A DNA stretch of 64,000 bases from Methanoregula sp. (GTDB taxonomy: Archaea; Halobacteriota; Methanomicrobia; Methanomicrobiales; Methanospirillaceae), in contig CP112999.1 of the NCBI GenBank assembly GCA_026625165.1, positions 496,001-560,000 of the forward strand, in the 5' to 3' direction. This document shows, piece after piece, positions 7,666-16,821 of this stretch. Below the pieces are notes generated by a model. It was not told the origin of the DNA. It saw only the letters and a program-made list of their open reading frames with translations, and ran no database searches. Made by a program: the position numbers and the translations under genes. Numbering within the stretch: position 1 is the stretch's first letter; each line of letters begins with the position of its first letter.

Positions 7666-8936
7666 AAGGCGCCGAAGCAATCGCGGCAGCTCTCAAAAGC
7701 TTTGGGGACCGGTTTTACGCGGTCCCGGGATATCCGGTGACCGGGATCTCGACCGGCGCCGGTGCAGAAATTGTGATCAATGAAAAGGTAGCGCTTGAGT
7801 ATGCACTGGGCGACTCCCTTGATGGCCGTCGCGCCGCGGTCATCATCAAGAATGTGGGCCTGAATGTCTGCGCCGATCCGCTTATCAACGCGACCACGCA
7901 GGGTTTGCTGGCGGGAGTAGTGATCATAGCCGGGGACGACGTGCTCGCCAGAGGATCGCAGAACACCGAGGACTCCCGGTACTTTGGCGAGCTCGCGCAG
8001 GTCCCGGTGATCGAACCGGATGCCCGGACCTGCAGTCCTGCAATCGGTGCCGCGTTTGAGGCCTCGGAACGGTTCTCGCGGGTCGCCATCGTCCGGGTCA
8101 CCTCTCCCCTTATCGAGGGTGAGGTGACTGAAACACACGCAGCACCCCACCAGAGACGGAGCGGGGCCCTTGCTTCACCTGACCTGACAATGCGGGGCAG
8201 GGCACAGGCAGCAGACCGTGCTGCTGCGGGGATGTGGCCTTGGTCCCGGCAATCCACCCTTAACCTATGGGGCGGGGGAATTGTGGGTGTGGGGGCAGCT
8301 GACGGGGACTCCCACGCAGTGACCGTATACCCCCCCTCAAACGATGCACAGGCCCTTGCACAGACCCGGGAACTCGGCAGACCGTTTGTCAGGGAGCACC
8401 GATGGGTGAACCCGCCGGAGGCACCTGAAACTCCTGAGACATTTTCCCGGCGCGGTTTCTGCCGCACGTTCTGCAGGGACTGCCCCTTTAAATCCGTCCC
8501 GGGGATCCTGAAGGAACGGAGGATGCCGGTCATCTGCGACATGGGTTGTGCGGTCCTTGCCGGCAACCCCCCTTACAGGATTGGGAAGGCCTGCTATGCG
8601 CTGGGTTCATCGGTGGCCGTTGCTGCGAAGAGCACAAAGGTGGCGCTCTTGGGTGATTACGCGCTCCTTCACTCCGGCATCAACGCGCTCATCGATGTGT
8701 ACGAGAAGGGCCTCCCCCTCCTCTGTATCGTGCTGAAGAATGACCGGATGGGAATGACTGGCGGGCAGCCTGTCTATGACCTTAACCGCTACCTTGCGTG
8801 GGCAGACCCGGTCATCTGCCGGGCTGACGAGATCATCCGGTTACGGGAGCATATCGTGCCCCCAAAAAAGCCGGGGGTCCTGATCGTTTCAGGGCAGTGC
8901 CCTGAGGGATGCCATCATGAAACCGTGGAATGTTGA
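7662..8936 (+). CDS. TPP-binding IorA-like protein lacking the ferredoxin domain
   Basis: This 424-residue protein resembles the alpha subunit of indolepyruvate:ferredoxin oxidoreductase. It has an N-terminal pyrimidine-type domain and a C-terminal TPP domain with GDYALLHSGINALID followed by an Asn in VLKND, and the MTGGQP segment. It lacks the C-terminal 2[4Fe-4S] ferredoxin domain of IorA, which is about 600 residues, but has a CxxxCxxC motif (CRTFCRDC) between the domains. The start at 7662 overlaps the radical SAM stop, and the 3' end overlaps aksA by 20 bases. Coenzyme B synthesis needs decarboxylation of 2-oxosuberate, a reaction suited to TPP chemistry, so this is a candidate for that step. 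Confidence 0.75.
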   Translation: MKGAEAIAAALKSFGDRFYAVPGYPVTGISTGAGAEIVINEKVALEYALGDSLDGRRAAVIIKNVGLNVCADPLINATTQGLLAGVVIIAGDDVLARGSQNTEDSRYFGELAQVPVIEPDARTCSPAIGAAFEASERFSRVAIVRVTSPLIEGEVTETHAAPHQRRSGALASPDLTMRGRAQAADRAAAGMWPWSRQSTLNLWGGGIVGVGAADGDSHAVTVYPPSNDAQALAQTRELGRPFVREHRWVNPPEAPETPETFSRRGFCRTFCRDCPFKSVPGILKERRMPVICDMGCAVLAGNPPYRIGKACYALGSSVAVAAKSTKVALLGDYALLHSGINALIDVYEKGLPLLCIVLKNDRMGMTGGQPVYDLNRYLAWADPVICRADEIIRLREHIVPPKKPGVLIVSGQCPEGCHHETVEC

Positions 8937-10047
8937 GATCTGTGACGTAACCCTGCGGGACGGCGAGCAGACGCCCGGCGTCTCGTTCTCCTGTGAAGAG
9001 AAAACTGAGATTGCCCGTATGTTGGACGAGGTCGGGGTCGAGGTGATCGAAGCGGGGTTCCCGTCGGTATCCGAGAATGAGAAGCACTGCGTTAAGACAA
9101 TTGCCGGCCTCGGTCTTGATTCGCGCATATGCTGCCTTGCCAGGGCGAAACAGTCTGATGTGGACGCGGCGATTGACTGCGGTGTTGCGATGGTCAGCAT
9201 CTTCATCGCAACCTCCGACCTCCACATGCGGATCAAGTTCAAGGACAAGCCAAAGGAGCAGGTCCTTGCCGACACCCTTCCTCTTATCGATTACGCCCAT
9301 GATCACGGGCTGGCGGTCCGGTTTGCCGCGGAAGACGCGTCACGGACGGAGCTTGCATTCTTAAAAGAGGTCTACCACCGGGCATCGGAGCACGGCGCGG
9401 ACCTCCTCTCATTTGCAGACACAGTGGGTTGCTTAACCCCGCTTGAAATGTACCGGGTCATGTCAGACCTTGTTGAAACGGTCAACCGGCCGCTCTGCGC
9501 ACACTGCCACAATGACATGGGCTGCGCAGTTGCCAATACGATCACTGCGGCAGAGGCCGGCGCTTTCCAGCTGCACACCACAGTCAACGGCATCGGGGAA
9601 CGGGCCGGTAACGCGGCGCTTGAGGAAGTGCTCATCGCGCTGCGGATGAGCGGCGGCGTGGACCGGTATGACCTTTCACACCTGGTTGCGCTCTCGAAAA
9701 AAGTCGAACAGTACTCGGGGATCCGTCTGCCCCGCAACAAGCCGGTAGTCGGCGAACTGGCGTTCTCACACGAGAGCGGGATCCATATCGCGGCGATACT
9801 CGATGACCCCCACTCGTACGAGCATTTCTCCCCGGAGCTTATCGGGGGCGAACGACGGTTCATCCTCGGCAAGCATACGGGGAAGAAGGCGCTCGAGCAC
9901 GTTGTTTCCTCAATGGGGTGCGAACTGACCGAGCCCCAGATCTGCCGGGTGCTGGAGAAGGTCAAAAAGCACTCTGAGGAGAAGTGCATTGTAACCCCTG
10001 ACGTTCTGAAGAAACTGATCAGGAATGCAAAGGAGGAGAAGGTATAG
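8917..10047 (+). CDS. aksA: Homocitrate synthase family protein AksA
   Basis: AksA condenses 2-oxoglutarate and its longer homologues with acetyl-CoA to start each round of 2-oxoacid elongation toward 2-oxosuberate, the coenzyme B precursor. The 376-residue protein has the alpha-isopropylmalate/homocitrate synthase signatures CDVTLRDGEQTPGV near the N-terminus and the HCHNDMG metal-site motif. It is shorter than LeuA and lacks a full regulatory domain, as expected for AksA. The neighbours aksD, aksE and aksF favour AksA over LeuA or citramalate synthase. Confidence 0.88.
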   Translation: MKPWNVEICDVTLRDGEQTPGVSFSCEEKTEIARMLDEVGVEVIEAGFPSVSENEKHCVKTIAGLGLDSRICCLARAKQSDVDAAIDCGVAMVSIFIATSDLHMRIKFKDKPKEQVLADTLPLIDYAHDHGLAVRFAAEDASRTELAFLKEVYHRASEHGADLLSFADTVGCLTPLEMYRVMSDLVETVNRPLCAHCHNDMGCAVANTITAAEAGAFQLHTTVNGIGERAGNAALEEVLIALRMSGGVDRYDLSHLVALSKKVEQYSGIRLPRNKPVVGELAFSHESGIHIAAILDDPHSYEHFSPELIGGERRFILGKHTGKKALEHVVSSMGCELTEPQICRVLEKVKKHSEEKCIVTPDVLKKLIRNAKEEKV

Positions 10048-11259
10048 ATGGGTACCCTCTCGGAACGGATCCTTGGTGCACCGGCAGGAGCGTACGTTGA
10101 CAGGAAGGTTGACCGTGCCTATGTCCACGACGGCACGGGCGTGCTCACGTTTGAAGCCTGGAAGAACATGGGTTCCAAAGGGCTCTCTGATCCCTCGCGC
10201 CTTTCGGTGATATTCGACCACATTGTCCCTGCAAACAATTCGATGACAGCAACGCTCCAGCGCGAGCTGCGTGAGTTTGCAAAGGGCTCGTTTCTGCATT
10301 TTTCCGATATCGGTGAGGGCATATGTCACCAATGCATGAGCGAGGGTGTCGTCCTGCCCGGCGAAGTGGTAGTCGGAGCCGATTCGCACAGCTGCACTAC
10401 GGGAGCGTTTGGTGCGTTTGCGACCGGTGTCGGCGCAACAGATATGGCTGCGATCTGGCTGACCGGGGAGACCTGGTTCCGGGTGCCCGAATCGATCGCG
10501 GTCCGGCTTGAAGGGGAATTTTTGGGTGCGGCAGAAGCAAAGGACATTGCACTGAAGTACGTGAACCGGCTCGGAATGGACGGGGGCTCGTATAAGGCTC
10601 TGGAATTCGTCGGGGATGGTACCGGCGGGCTTTCCATGGACGACCGGCTCGTGCTCTGCAACCTTGCAGTAGAGACAGGGGCAAAAACAGGGATGTTCTA
10701 TGCCGACAGGATAACCATGGATTACCTTGAACGGTATGGCCTGTCAGCAGCACCACAGGTTCAGGAGACCTGCACATACGTGCAGGAACTGGAAATCGAC
10801 CTTGCGGATGTTGTCCCCCTTATTGCCCTCCCGCCACGGGTGGATACCGTCCGGCCGGTGCACGACCTTGCCGGCCTCCCTGTAGACCAGGTGTTTGTCG
10901 GCACCTGCACCAACGGCAGGTACTCAGACCTTGCACGGTTCGCCCGGGTTGTGAAAGGGAACCGGGTCGCTGTCCGCACCATTGTCGTCCCTGCGTCGCG
11001 ACAGGTACTCAGCGAAGCAGTGAGGACCGGGGTGCTGACCGATATCATCGATGCAGGATGCACGATCGGGACCCCCGGCTGCGGCCCCTGCCTTGGTGCC
11101 CACATGGGCGTTTTGGGCGAAGGAGAGGTCTGTCTCTCAACTGCGAACCGGAACTTTAAAAACCGGATGGGGGTCGGCGGGGAGATCTATCTCGCATCCG
11201 TGGCAACTGCAGCGGCAACTGCGCTTGAGGGCGAGATCACCGAACCGGGGGTGCCCTGA
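10048..11259 (+). CDS. aksD: Homoaconitase large subunit AksD
   Basis: This is the large subunit of the LeuC/aconitase-like isomerase that dehydrates and rehydrates homocitrate analogues. The 403-residue protein shows GADSHSCTTGAFGAFATGVG and the [4Fe-4S] cysteines in VGTCTNGR and TPGCGPCLGAH. It directly abuts aksA and overlaps aksE by one base. LeuC is the alternative; the YLRT loop of the partner small subunit and the operon favour homoaconitase. Confidence 0.88.
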   Translation: MGTLSERILGAPAGAYVDRKVDRAYVHDGTGVLTFEAWKNMGSKGLSDPSRLSVIFDHIVPANNSMTATLQRELREFAKGSFLHFSDIGEGICHQCMSEGVVLPGEVVVGADSHSCTTGAFGAFATGVGATDMAAIWLTGETWFRVPESIAVRLEGEFLGAAEAKDIALKYVNRLGMDGGSYKALEFVGDGTGGLSMDDRLVLCNLAVETGAKTGMFYADRITMDYLERYGLSAAPQVQETCTYVQELEIDLADVVPLIALPPRVDTVRPVHDLAGLPVDQVFVGTCTNGRYSDLARFARVVKGNRVAVRTIVVPASRQVLSEAVRTGVLTDIIDAGCTIGTPGCGPCLGAHMGVLGEGEVCLSTANRNFKNRMGVGGEIYLASVATAAATALEGEITEPGVP

Positions 11260-11729
11260 TGCGGGGTGCCGGGCATGCAGTCCGTCTCGGGGCTGACATT
11301 GATACCGATGTTGTCATCGCAGGGCGCTACCTGCGCACAAAGGACCGGAGCATCTGGGCAGCCCATGTCTTCGAGGATCTTGATCCATCCATTGCCCCGA
11401 GACTTTCAGGAGCTGTCATAGTTGCCGGCCGGAACTTCGGCTGCGGGTCGTCGCGCGAACAGGCTGCAATTGCACTGAAAGAGGCTGGAGTTGTTGCGGT
11501 AGTTGCACCAAGTTTTGCCCGTATTTTTTTCCGCAACGCAATCAATATCGGTCTCCCCCTGATTGAATCTGACCTTTCGTGTCCTGATGGAACCATGGTG
11601 CGCTTCGACCTCAATTCGGGTTGGGTGGAATCCGGCGGGAATCGCAGGCCGGTCCCCTTGCTCTCGCCCCGGATGCTTGATATCCTGCATGCCGGGGGTC
11701 TTGTGGAGTACTGGAAGGTGAAGCGGTGA
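11259..11729 (+). CDS. aksE: Homoaconitase small subunit AksE
   Basis: The 156-residue swivel-domain subunit has NFGCGSSREQA, the family signature. The substrate-recognition loop reads YLRT (near residue 24-27). In the characterised methanogen homoaconitase this loop is YLRT, whereas isopropylmalate isomerases have a different hydrophobic loop, so this residue pattern directly supports the homoaconitase call. The TGA stop overlaps the GTG start of the following gene. Confidence 0.88.
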   Translation: MRGAGHAVRLGADIDTDVVIAGRYLRTKDRSIWAAHVFEDLDPSIAPRLSGAVIVAGRNFGCGSSREQAAIALKEAGVVAVVAPSFARIFFRNAINIGLPLIESDLSCPDGTMVRFDLNSGWVESGGNRRPVPLLSPRMLDILHAGGLVEYWKVKR

Positions 11730-12544
11730 TCTTTCCAAAGCAGTGCAGGCAGGTCGGCTTTGCATCGACAAAACCCTGCGGCGACAAGGTCTATTTCCTG
11801 AGCCAATATCTCGTCCGCCCGGTGGGCGATAGCCACGAGATCCTCGAAGTTGCCCTTGAAACCGGTACAAAAGGCATTATGCGCCGCATTCTCTCCTCAA
11901 AGGTCATCGCACATACCCGCGAAGTGTACCGGTATCCCGGGAAGGTGCAGCTCCATGACCGGGCGCGGCTTATCCAGCTCGCGCTTGATTCCGGTCACCG
12001 GTGCACGCTCTTTTTTGGGCTTGATGAGCATATGATATTCGTGCTCGACCCGGACCTGTCCGGCCTGTTGCGTGTTCATGTGTATGATGCAGGTCCGCCC
12101 CGGCCGTCCCTTTCTTCCTGTGTCCGCGAGCTTGAAGCATGCGGGCTGTTTGGTGAACTGCAGGTTGCCTTCTGCCACCATATCCTCGACCTTGCGCAGG
12201 TGAAGGCGGACGTGTATCCCTGCCGTGCAGCAGGATTTACAAAAACCCTTGATGCGGATGCGGTTAAAGGAGGCGAGCGGGTTGCCGGGTGCCTGACCGG
12301 TTCGCAGCTGGTAAGCGAGTGTTACGGCACAGATGTTGAACTGCTCAATATCTGCCCGCTTGCAGAGGCAAAAGAGGAGCCGTTCATCGCCCGCTGCTGC
12401 CGGTCTGAACGGGAAGGTGTTGGCAGGTACAACGGGAAATACGGTGCGGTCGTGCACTGGGGGGCGTCACCCCGGCAGATCGCAGATTCGGTCAGCGCGC
12501 TCGTAAATGGATGGAAGGAGCATGAAAAAAATCGCAGTCGCTGA
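11726..12544 (+). CDS. Unrecognised conserved-looking protein between aksE and aksF
   Basis: I do not recognise this 272-residue protein. It is soluble, with no signal or membrane segment, and is Cys/His-rich: CHHILDL near residue 150, then single cysteines in VYPCRA, GCLTG, SECYG, NICPL, and a CC pair (ARCCR). It starts with GTG, overlapping the aksE stop by four bases, and its 3' end overlaps aksF by 23 bases. It is therefore embedded in the coenzyme B operon. A metal- or sulfur-handling role is possible but not shown. Confidence 0.8.
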   Translation: MIFPKQCRQVGFASTKPCGDKVYFLSQYLVRPVGDSHEILEVALETGTKGIMRRILSSKVIAHTREVYRYPGKVQLHDRARLIQLALDSGHRCTLFFGLDEHMIFVLDPDLSGLLRVHVYDAGPPRPSLSSCVRELEACGLFGELQVAFCHHILDLAQVKADVYPCRAAGFTKTLDADAVKGGERVAGCLTGSQLVSECYGTDVELLNICPLAEAKEEPFIARCCRSEREGVGRYNGKYGAVVHWGASPRQIADSVSALVNGWKEHEKNRSR

Positions 12545-13493
12545 AGGTGACGGTATCGGGCACGAAGTGATCCCGGTAGCCCGGCAGGTGCTGGAACTGC
12601 TCCATCCGGAATATGAGTATTTCAGCGTGGAGATGGGGTACGGCAGGTGGGAGAAGACCGGCTGCCCATGCAATGACCATGAGATCGCGGCGTTAAAAAG
12701 TACGGATGCGGTACTGTTCGGGGCAGTGACCACCCCCCCGATGAAGGACTACCAGAGCGTGGTTCTGCGCATCAGGAAAGCTCTCGACCTGTATGCAAAC
12801 CTCCGCCCGGTGAAGGGCGAGGGTTTTGACATCATGATCGTGCGGGAGAACACGGAGGGGCTCTATTCCGGGATCGAGGAGGCTGACACTGACCGTGCAA
12901 CAACGCTGCGGGTGGTAACCCGGAAGGGAACGGAACGGATAGCGCGGACAGCGATCCGGCTCACAAAGACCCGGCGGCTCCTGACGATCGGGCACAAGGC
13001 GAACGTGATCAAGTCGGACGTCTTTTTCCGCGATATCTGCATCGCAGAAACAATATCCGCAGGTGTCCCTTACAATGAGAAATACATCGACGCCCTCGCG
13101 CTGGACATCCTCCAGCACCCTGCTGCATACGATGTCGTCGTGACCACCAACATCTTCGGCGACATCCTTTCTGATGTTGCCTCTTACCTCGTTGGCGGCT
13201 TGGGGCTTGTGCCCAGCGCGAATATCGGCGACCGGTATGCCCTTTTCGAGCCTGTGCATGGCAGCGCCCCGGACATTGCAGGGAAAAATATTGCCAACCC
13301 CGTTGCGGCGATCCGGAGCGCTGCGATGCTGCTGGACTACTGCGGGGATCATAAGGGCTCAGCGATGATCGAGACAGCAGTACTTCAGACCATTCTTGGC
13401 GGCACCAGGACCGCCGATCTCGGGGGTACTGCCGGAACCCGTGAGTTCGGGGATGCTGTCGCAGAGAAAATCAAGGGCCTTACAAAAAAATGA
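12522..13493 (+). CDS. aksF: Homoisocitrate dehydrogenase AksF
   Basis: AksF oxidatively decarboxylates homoisocitrate and longer homologues, completing each elongation round. The 323-residue product has the beta-decarboxylating dehydrogenase features: GDGIGHEV at the N-terminus, RENTEGLYSG, a catalytic Lys/Tyr region, and EPVHGSAPDIAGKNIANP. The ATG at 12522 is chosen since GGAAGGAG precedes it; an earlier in-frame ATG at 12507 lacks this. It is the last gene of the operon and converges on ubiA. Confidence 0.9.
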   Translation: MKKIAVAEGDGIGHEVIPVARQVLELLHPEYEYFSVEMGYGRWEKTGCPCNDHEIAALKSTDAVLFGAVTTPPMKDYQSVVLRIRKALDLYANLRPVKGEGFDIMIVRENTEGLYSGIEEADTDRATTLRVVTRKGTERIARTAIRLTKTRRLLTIGHKANVIKSDVFFRDICIAETISAGVPYNEKYIDALALDILQHPAAYDVVVTTNIFGDILSDVASYLVGGLGLVPSANIGDRYALFEPVHGSAPDIAGKNIANPVAAIRSAAMLLDYCGDHKGSAMIETAVLQTILGGTRTADLGGTAGTREFGDAVAEKIKGLTKK

Positions 13494-13541
13494 CTCTGCT
13501 CTTGCTGATGCAGGAGTTTCCTGCAATGCCAAGACACGGGG

Positions 13542-14417
13542 TTACAGCCGTAGAACCGCAAACACTGCGACCATGGCAAGAGTGATGGCGATGGCGCGAC
13601 AGTTGATGGCGGGCACAAACATGGGTTCATACCGGGGATCATGCATCGCCCGCCAGACCGGGTGCATGAGCAGCAGCCCGGACGGGATGAACACAAGGAG
13701 CCAGTAAAACGGGGGGTGGAAGAGGGCAAACAGTGCCGTGGTGCACAGTGCCGCTGCGAGAAGTACCAGCGTGAGCATAAATGCACGCTTCTTCCCTGCA
13801 ACAATCACGAAGTTTTTTCGTACAAGCCGGTCCTTTTCAAGGTCCCGGATCTCGTTGAAAATCTCTGCGACTGCACCAAAAATAACCACAAGCACAAAAA
13901 AGAGGGCGCCGGTCCAGTCAGGCGACCCGTAGAGCATGTATCCCATTACGGCGTACAGGCCGGGAAACAGCCCGTGATAGGCCAGGTCGGGTCCTGCAAT
14001 GTTTTTTACCTCGATCCCGACAGAATAGGTGGCAAAGATGAACAGTTCAAGTCCACCAAGAATGATAAGGGGAAGGGGAAGTAGTAACAGACAAATCAGG
14101 GATACGACAAGGAGCAGGCCGCAGACCACGTAAGCTGACGTAAGCGGGCAGGTACCGTCCGCCAGCGGGTTGCGGGGGTTGGGTTCATTTGCATCAAGGG
14201 TTCTGTCGGAGATGTCATTGAGGACAAAACCGAACGAAGCGGACGTGGCAATAAAAAGCTCAAGCACGATAATTTTCCCGTCAATGGGGGCAAGCGTGAG
14301 CAGGGCGCCAAAGAGGCCGGTGAGCAGAAAGAGCGGCCCGTATGCCGTAAACCGGATCAACCGCAGGACAGGGTGGGCGCGGGTGCCTCCCGCACGGGAA
14401 AGACTGGTACAGTGCAT
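13542..14417 (-). CDS. UbiA-family prenyltransferase
   Basis: The 291-residue integral membrane protein has the two Asp-rich motifs of the UbiA superfamily: NDISDRTLDANEPN (first) and NEIRDLEKD (second), with seven to nine hydrophobic segments. In archaea such enzymes include digeranylgeranylglyceryl phosphate synthase and quinone or haem prenyltransferases; the substrate here cannot be told from sequence alone. It converges on aksF and diverges from the glycosyltransferase gene. Confidence 0.88.
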   Translation of the reverse strand: MHCTSLSRAGGTRAHPVLRLIRFTAYGPLFLLTGLFGALLTLAPIDGKIIVLELFIATSASFGFVLNDISDRTLDANEPNPRNPLADGTCPLTSAYVVCGLLLVVSLICLLLLPLPLIILGGLELFIFATYSVGIEVKNIAGPDLAYHGLFPGLYAVMGYMLYGSPDWTGALFFVLVVIFGAVAEIFNEIRDLEKDRLVRKNFVIVAGKKRAFMLTLVLLAAALCTTALFALFHPPFYWLLVFIPSGLLLMHPVWRAMHDPRYEPMFVPAINCRAIAITLAMVAVFAVLRL

Positions 14418-14555
14418 TTCTCATAATTTTTTGTCGGAAAGCTCTTGAATGTATGGCGACGGGGTCTGAAATGGTCCCGTTTTGCCGGAATCAGCGTCCG
14501 CGCCTTTAATGACCCCGGCACCCCACCTTTCACACACGGGAGTTGTGTTCAAATC

Positions 14556-15644
14556 ATGGGAAGTGTCCTGATATCGCCACTGAACTGGGGACTGGGCCAT
14601 GCAACGCGGGACATTCCCGTCATCCACGAACTGAGGAGACGGGGACATGACGTCACTATTGCTGCATGCGGCAATGCGCTGTCTGCCCTTAAAAGGGAGT
14701 TTCCGGACTGCCAATTCCTTGATTTCCCGGATTATCCGGCTCCATACAGCACCGGCAGTCTTTTCCTCCCCAAGTTCTGTGCGTATCTGCCGCTCCTGCT
14801 GCGTGCACTTGCGGCAGAGCGGAAAGCTCTTGGCCGCATATTGGATAGAGATAATTACGATCTCATCATCAGCGATAACCGGCTCGGCGTATATTCCGAT
14901 CGGGTGCCTTCGCTGTTTGTCACCCACCAGCTCCATTTCCACTTCCCCGCGTTGATCTGGCCTGTCGAATTGTTTGCGCTCCTCCTCAACCGGGAGCTGC
15001 ATTCCCGTTTTGACCGTGTGATCGTACCCGACAACCCGCCGGGCTCCGGATCGCTTGCCGGAAAGCTCTCCCGCCCACTCCTTGCCTCCTCAAGGGACAG
15101 AATTTTTTTTGCCGGTATCCTTGCCACAGCCCGCAGGATGGAGGTGGCACAAGACCTTGACTACCTGATCATCATCTCGGGACCTGAGCCCCAGAGGACC
15201 ATCTTTGAGCAGATCGTCCTCCCCAGTCTTCCGGACATCCCCGGATCCAAAATGGTGTTGCTGGGTAGCCCGGGCGGAAGAACCATGGCATGCCCGGACC
15301 CGGACACCACCATCCTGAGCTATGCTGATACTCAAGAGAAGATCGCCCTTCTCAACCGAGCAAAATTCGTGATCTGCCGGTCTGGTTATACTACAATGAT
15401 GGAGCTTGCTGAAGTGCAGAAAAGGCACGGGCTCTTTGTCCCGACACCAGGCCAGACCGAGCAGGAATATCTCTCGTCCTATTACCAGCAGAAGGGCTGG
15501 TTTTTGTCACGGAGCCAGTACCGTCTCGACCTTTCCCGGGATGTTTCAGAGTCGCAGCCGTACACCGGGTTTCCCGTTATGGCTTCAACCGCGCAGAATG
15601 TGAAAATCCTGTACACAGAGGTGCTTGCCCAGTATGTCGAATGA
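14556..15644 (+). CDS. GT-B glycosyltransferase, MurG/family 28-like
   Basis: The 362-residue protein begins MGSVLISPLNWGLGHATRD, a glycine-rich N-terminal loop typical of MurG-like GT-B enzymes, and has a C-terminal nucleotide-sugar region VICRSGYTTMMELAEV followed by a Gln/Glu pair (PGQTEQEY). It likely transfers a sugar to a lipid or secondary metabolite at the membrane face. The ATG at 14556 is used because the in-frame upstream segment is Arg-rich and unlike the family. The neighbour UbiA suggests an isoprenoid-linked acceptor, as inference. Confidence 0.75.
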   Translation: MGSVLISPLNWGLGHATRDIPVIHELRRRGHDVTIAACGNALSALKREFPDCQFLDFPDYPAPYSTGSLFLPKFCAYLPLLLRALAAERKALGRILDRDNYDLIISDNRLGVYSDRVPSLFVTHQLHFHFPALIWPVELFALLLNRELHSRFDRVIVPDNPPGSGSLAGKLSRPLLASSRDRIFFAGILATARRMEVAQDLDYLIIISGPEPQRTIFEQIVLPSLPDIPGSKMVLLGSPGGRTMACPDPDTTILSYADTQEKIALLNRAKFVICRSGYTTMMELAEVQKRHGLFVPTPGQTEQEYLSSYYQQKGWFLSRSQYRLDLSRDVSESQPYTGFPVMASTAQNVKILYTEVLAQYVE

Positions 15645-15700
15645 TGGGGTAATACAGCCGGGGACAACGGCTTTGTGCCGAGCCATGGGAGTGCATGAGA

Positions 15701-15919
15701 ATGGATAATCTGGTGAAGTACGGAGTAATCGCAGTAGTCCTGTTTTATTTAAGCATCACAGCCATCGCTGCCGGAGTATTGTACGGCCTGTATATCCTTG
15801 CGCTGGCGTATGTAACCGGGAATTTTGCCAAGGTTCTTGAGTTTCTCCCTCCCGTTGTTACCTTTGCTCTTGCTTACGGGCTCACCGGGCTGGCACTCAA
15901 AAAACTGGGTATCATATAA
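15701..15919 (+). CDS. Small two-helix membrane protein
   Basis: A 72-residue hydrophobic protein with two predicted transmembrane helices (about residues 7-33 and 43-68). The ATG at 15701 has GGGAG nine bases upstream; ATG 15695 is the alternative. No family recognised. It sits alone between the glycosyltransferase and thiM. Confidence 0.55.
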   Translation: MDNLVKYGVIAVVLFYLSITAIAAGVLYGLYILALAYVTGNFAKVLEFLPPVVTFALAYGLTGLALKKLGII

Positions 15920-15972
15920 GCCCTTGTAAAATGGTATGTCTTGTATCAATGTGCCGTTACCTTTGATTAATC

Positions 15973-16821
15973 ATGCGTGAATATCTTAGGTTTGAAATGG
16001 ATTTCAAACCATTAAATCCCGGAACATTTGGAGACCTGCTTGCCGTGCTCAAAGGCAGGCGCCCTCTTGTACATCATATCACCAACTACGTGACAGTCAA
16101 TGACTGTGCCAACATCACGCTCTGCATCGGTGCAGCACCGGTGATGGCAGAGGCACCGGAGGAGGCATGTGAGATGGTTGCAATGGCAGACGCACTCGTG
16201 CTCAACATCGGGACGCTTACAAAGCCGCAGGTCAGTGTCATGCAGGAGGCCGGGAGCAGGGCAAACGAACGGGGGATCCCTGTCATCCTTGACCCCGTCG
16301 GTGCAGGGGCGACACGTATGCGGACGGATGCAGCCCGGACACTCCTTGACCGGCTTGATGTCGCGGTGCTGAAAGGAAATGCGGGCGAGATTGGAGTGCT
16401 TGCCGGTGCAGGAGGCAGGGTCAGGGGTGTTGATTCGGACGGGTCTGGCGGGGATGCACTTGCAATCGCACGGGCATTTGCAGATGATTCAGGCATCATT
16501 GTCGTCGTCAGCGGTGCAACCGATATCGTGACCGATGGCGGGCGAGTGCTGCAGGTCGACAACGGGCATGAGATGATGGGAAGGCTTTCGGGTACCGGCT
16601 GTATGGCGGCGTCACTTGCGGGTGCGTTTGCCGCGGTCTCTGATGACTACGTCATCTCATCGGCAGCAGCGCTTGCAGCATTCGGGCTTGCCGGTGAAGC
16701 GGCTGCGACCCGGGCTGCCGGGCCATATTCATTCAGGACGGCACTGTTTGACGAGCTTGCCGCAATGAGTCCGGAATACCTTGGAACGGGCGCACGGGTC
16801 AGGTCGGCTCAAAAAATATGA
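15973..16821 (+). CDS. thiM: Hydroxyethylthiazole kinase
   Basis: ThiM phosphorylates 4-methyl-5-(2-hydroxyethyl)thiazole for thiamine salvage. The 282-residue protein has the ribokinase-like features of the family: [15 protein letters not shown] at the N-terminus, [13 protein letters not shown], a KGNAGEI loop, and the anion-hole [12 protein letters not shown]. The first nine residues may be untranslated if ATG 15997 (MDFKPLN) is the true start. It overlaps thiE by four bases. TPP made from this route serves Por and the IorA-like protein of this window. Confidence 0.92.
   Translation: MREYLRFEMDFKPLNPGTFGDLLAVLKGRRPLVHHITNYVTVNDCANITLCIGAAPVMAEAPEEACEMVAMADALVLNIGTLTKPQVSVMQEAGSRANERGIPVILDPVGAGATRMRTDAARTLLDRLDVAVLKGNAGEIGVLAGAGGRVRGVDSDGSGGDALAIARAFADDSGIIVVVSGATDIVTDGGRVLQVDNGHEMMGRLSGTGCMAASLAGAFAAVSDDYVISSAAALAAFGLAGEAAATRAAGPYSFRTALFDELAAMSPEYLGTGARVRSAQKI

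Noticed and set aside
7230-8150. Long minus-strand open frame opposite the radical SAM and TPP genes
   Set aside because: No domain or ribosome site; the plus-strand genes show clear motifs and tight overlaps.
15920-15972. TPP riboswitch before thiM
   Set aside because: The gap is only 53 bases and has no CUGAGA-type or other conserved TPP-aptamer core.
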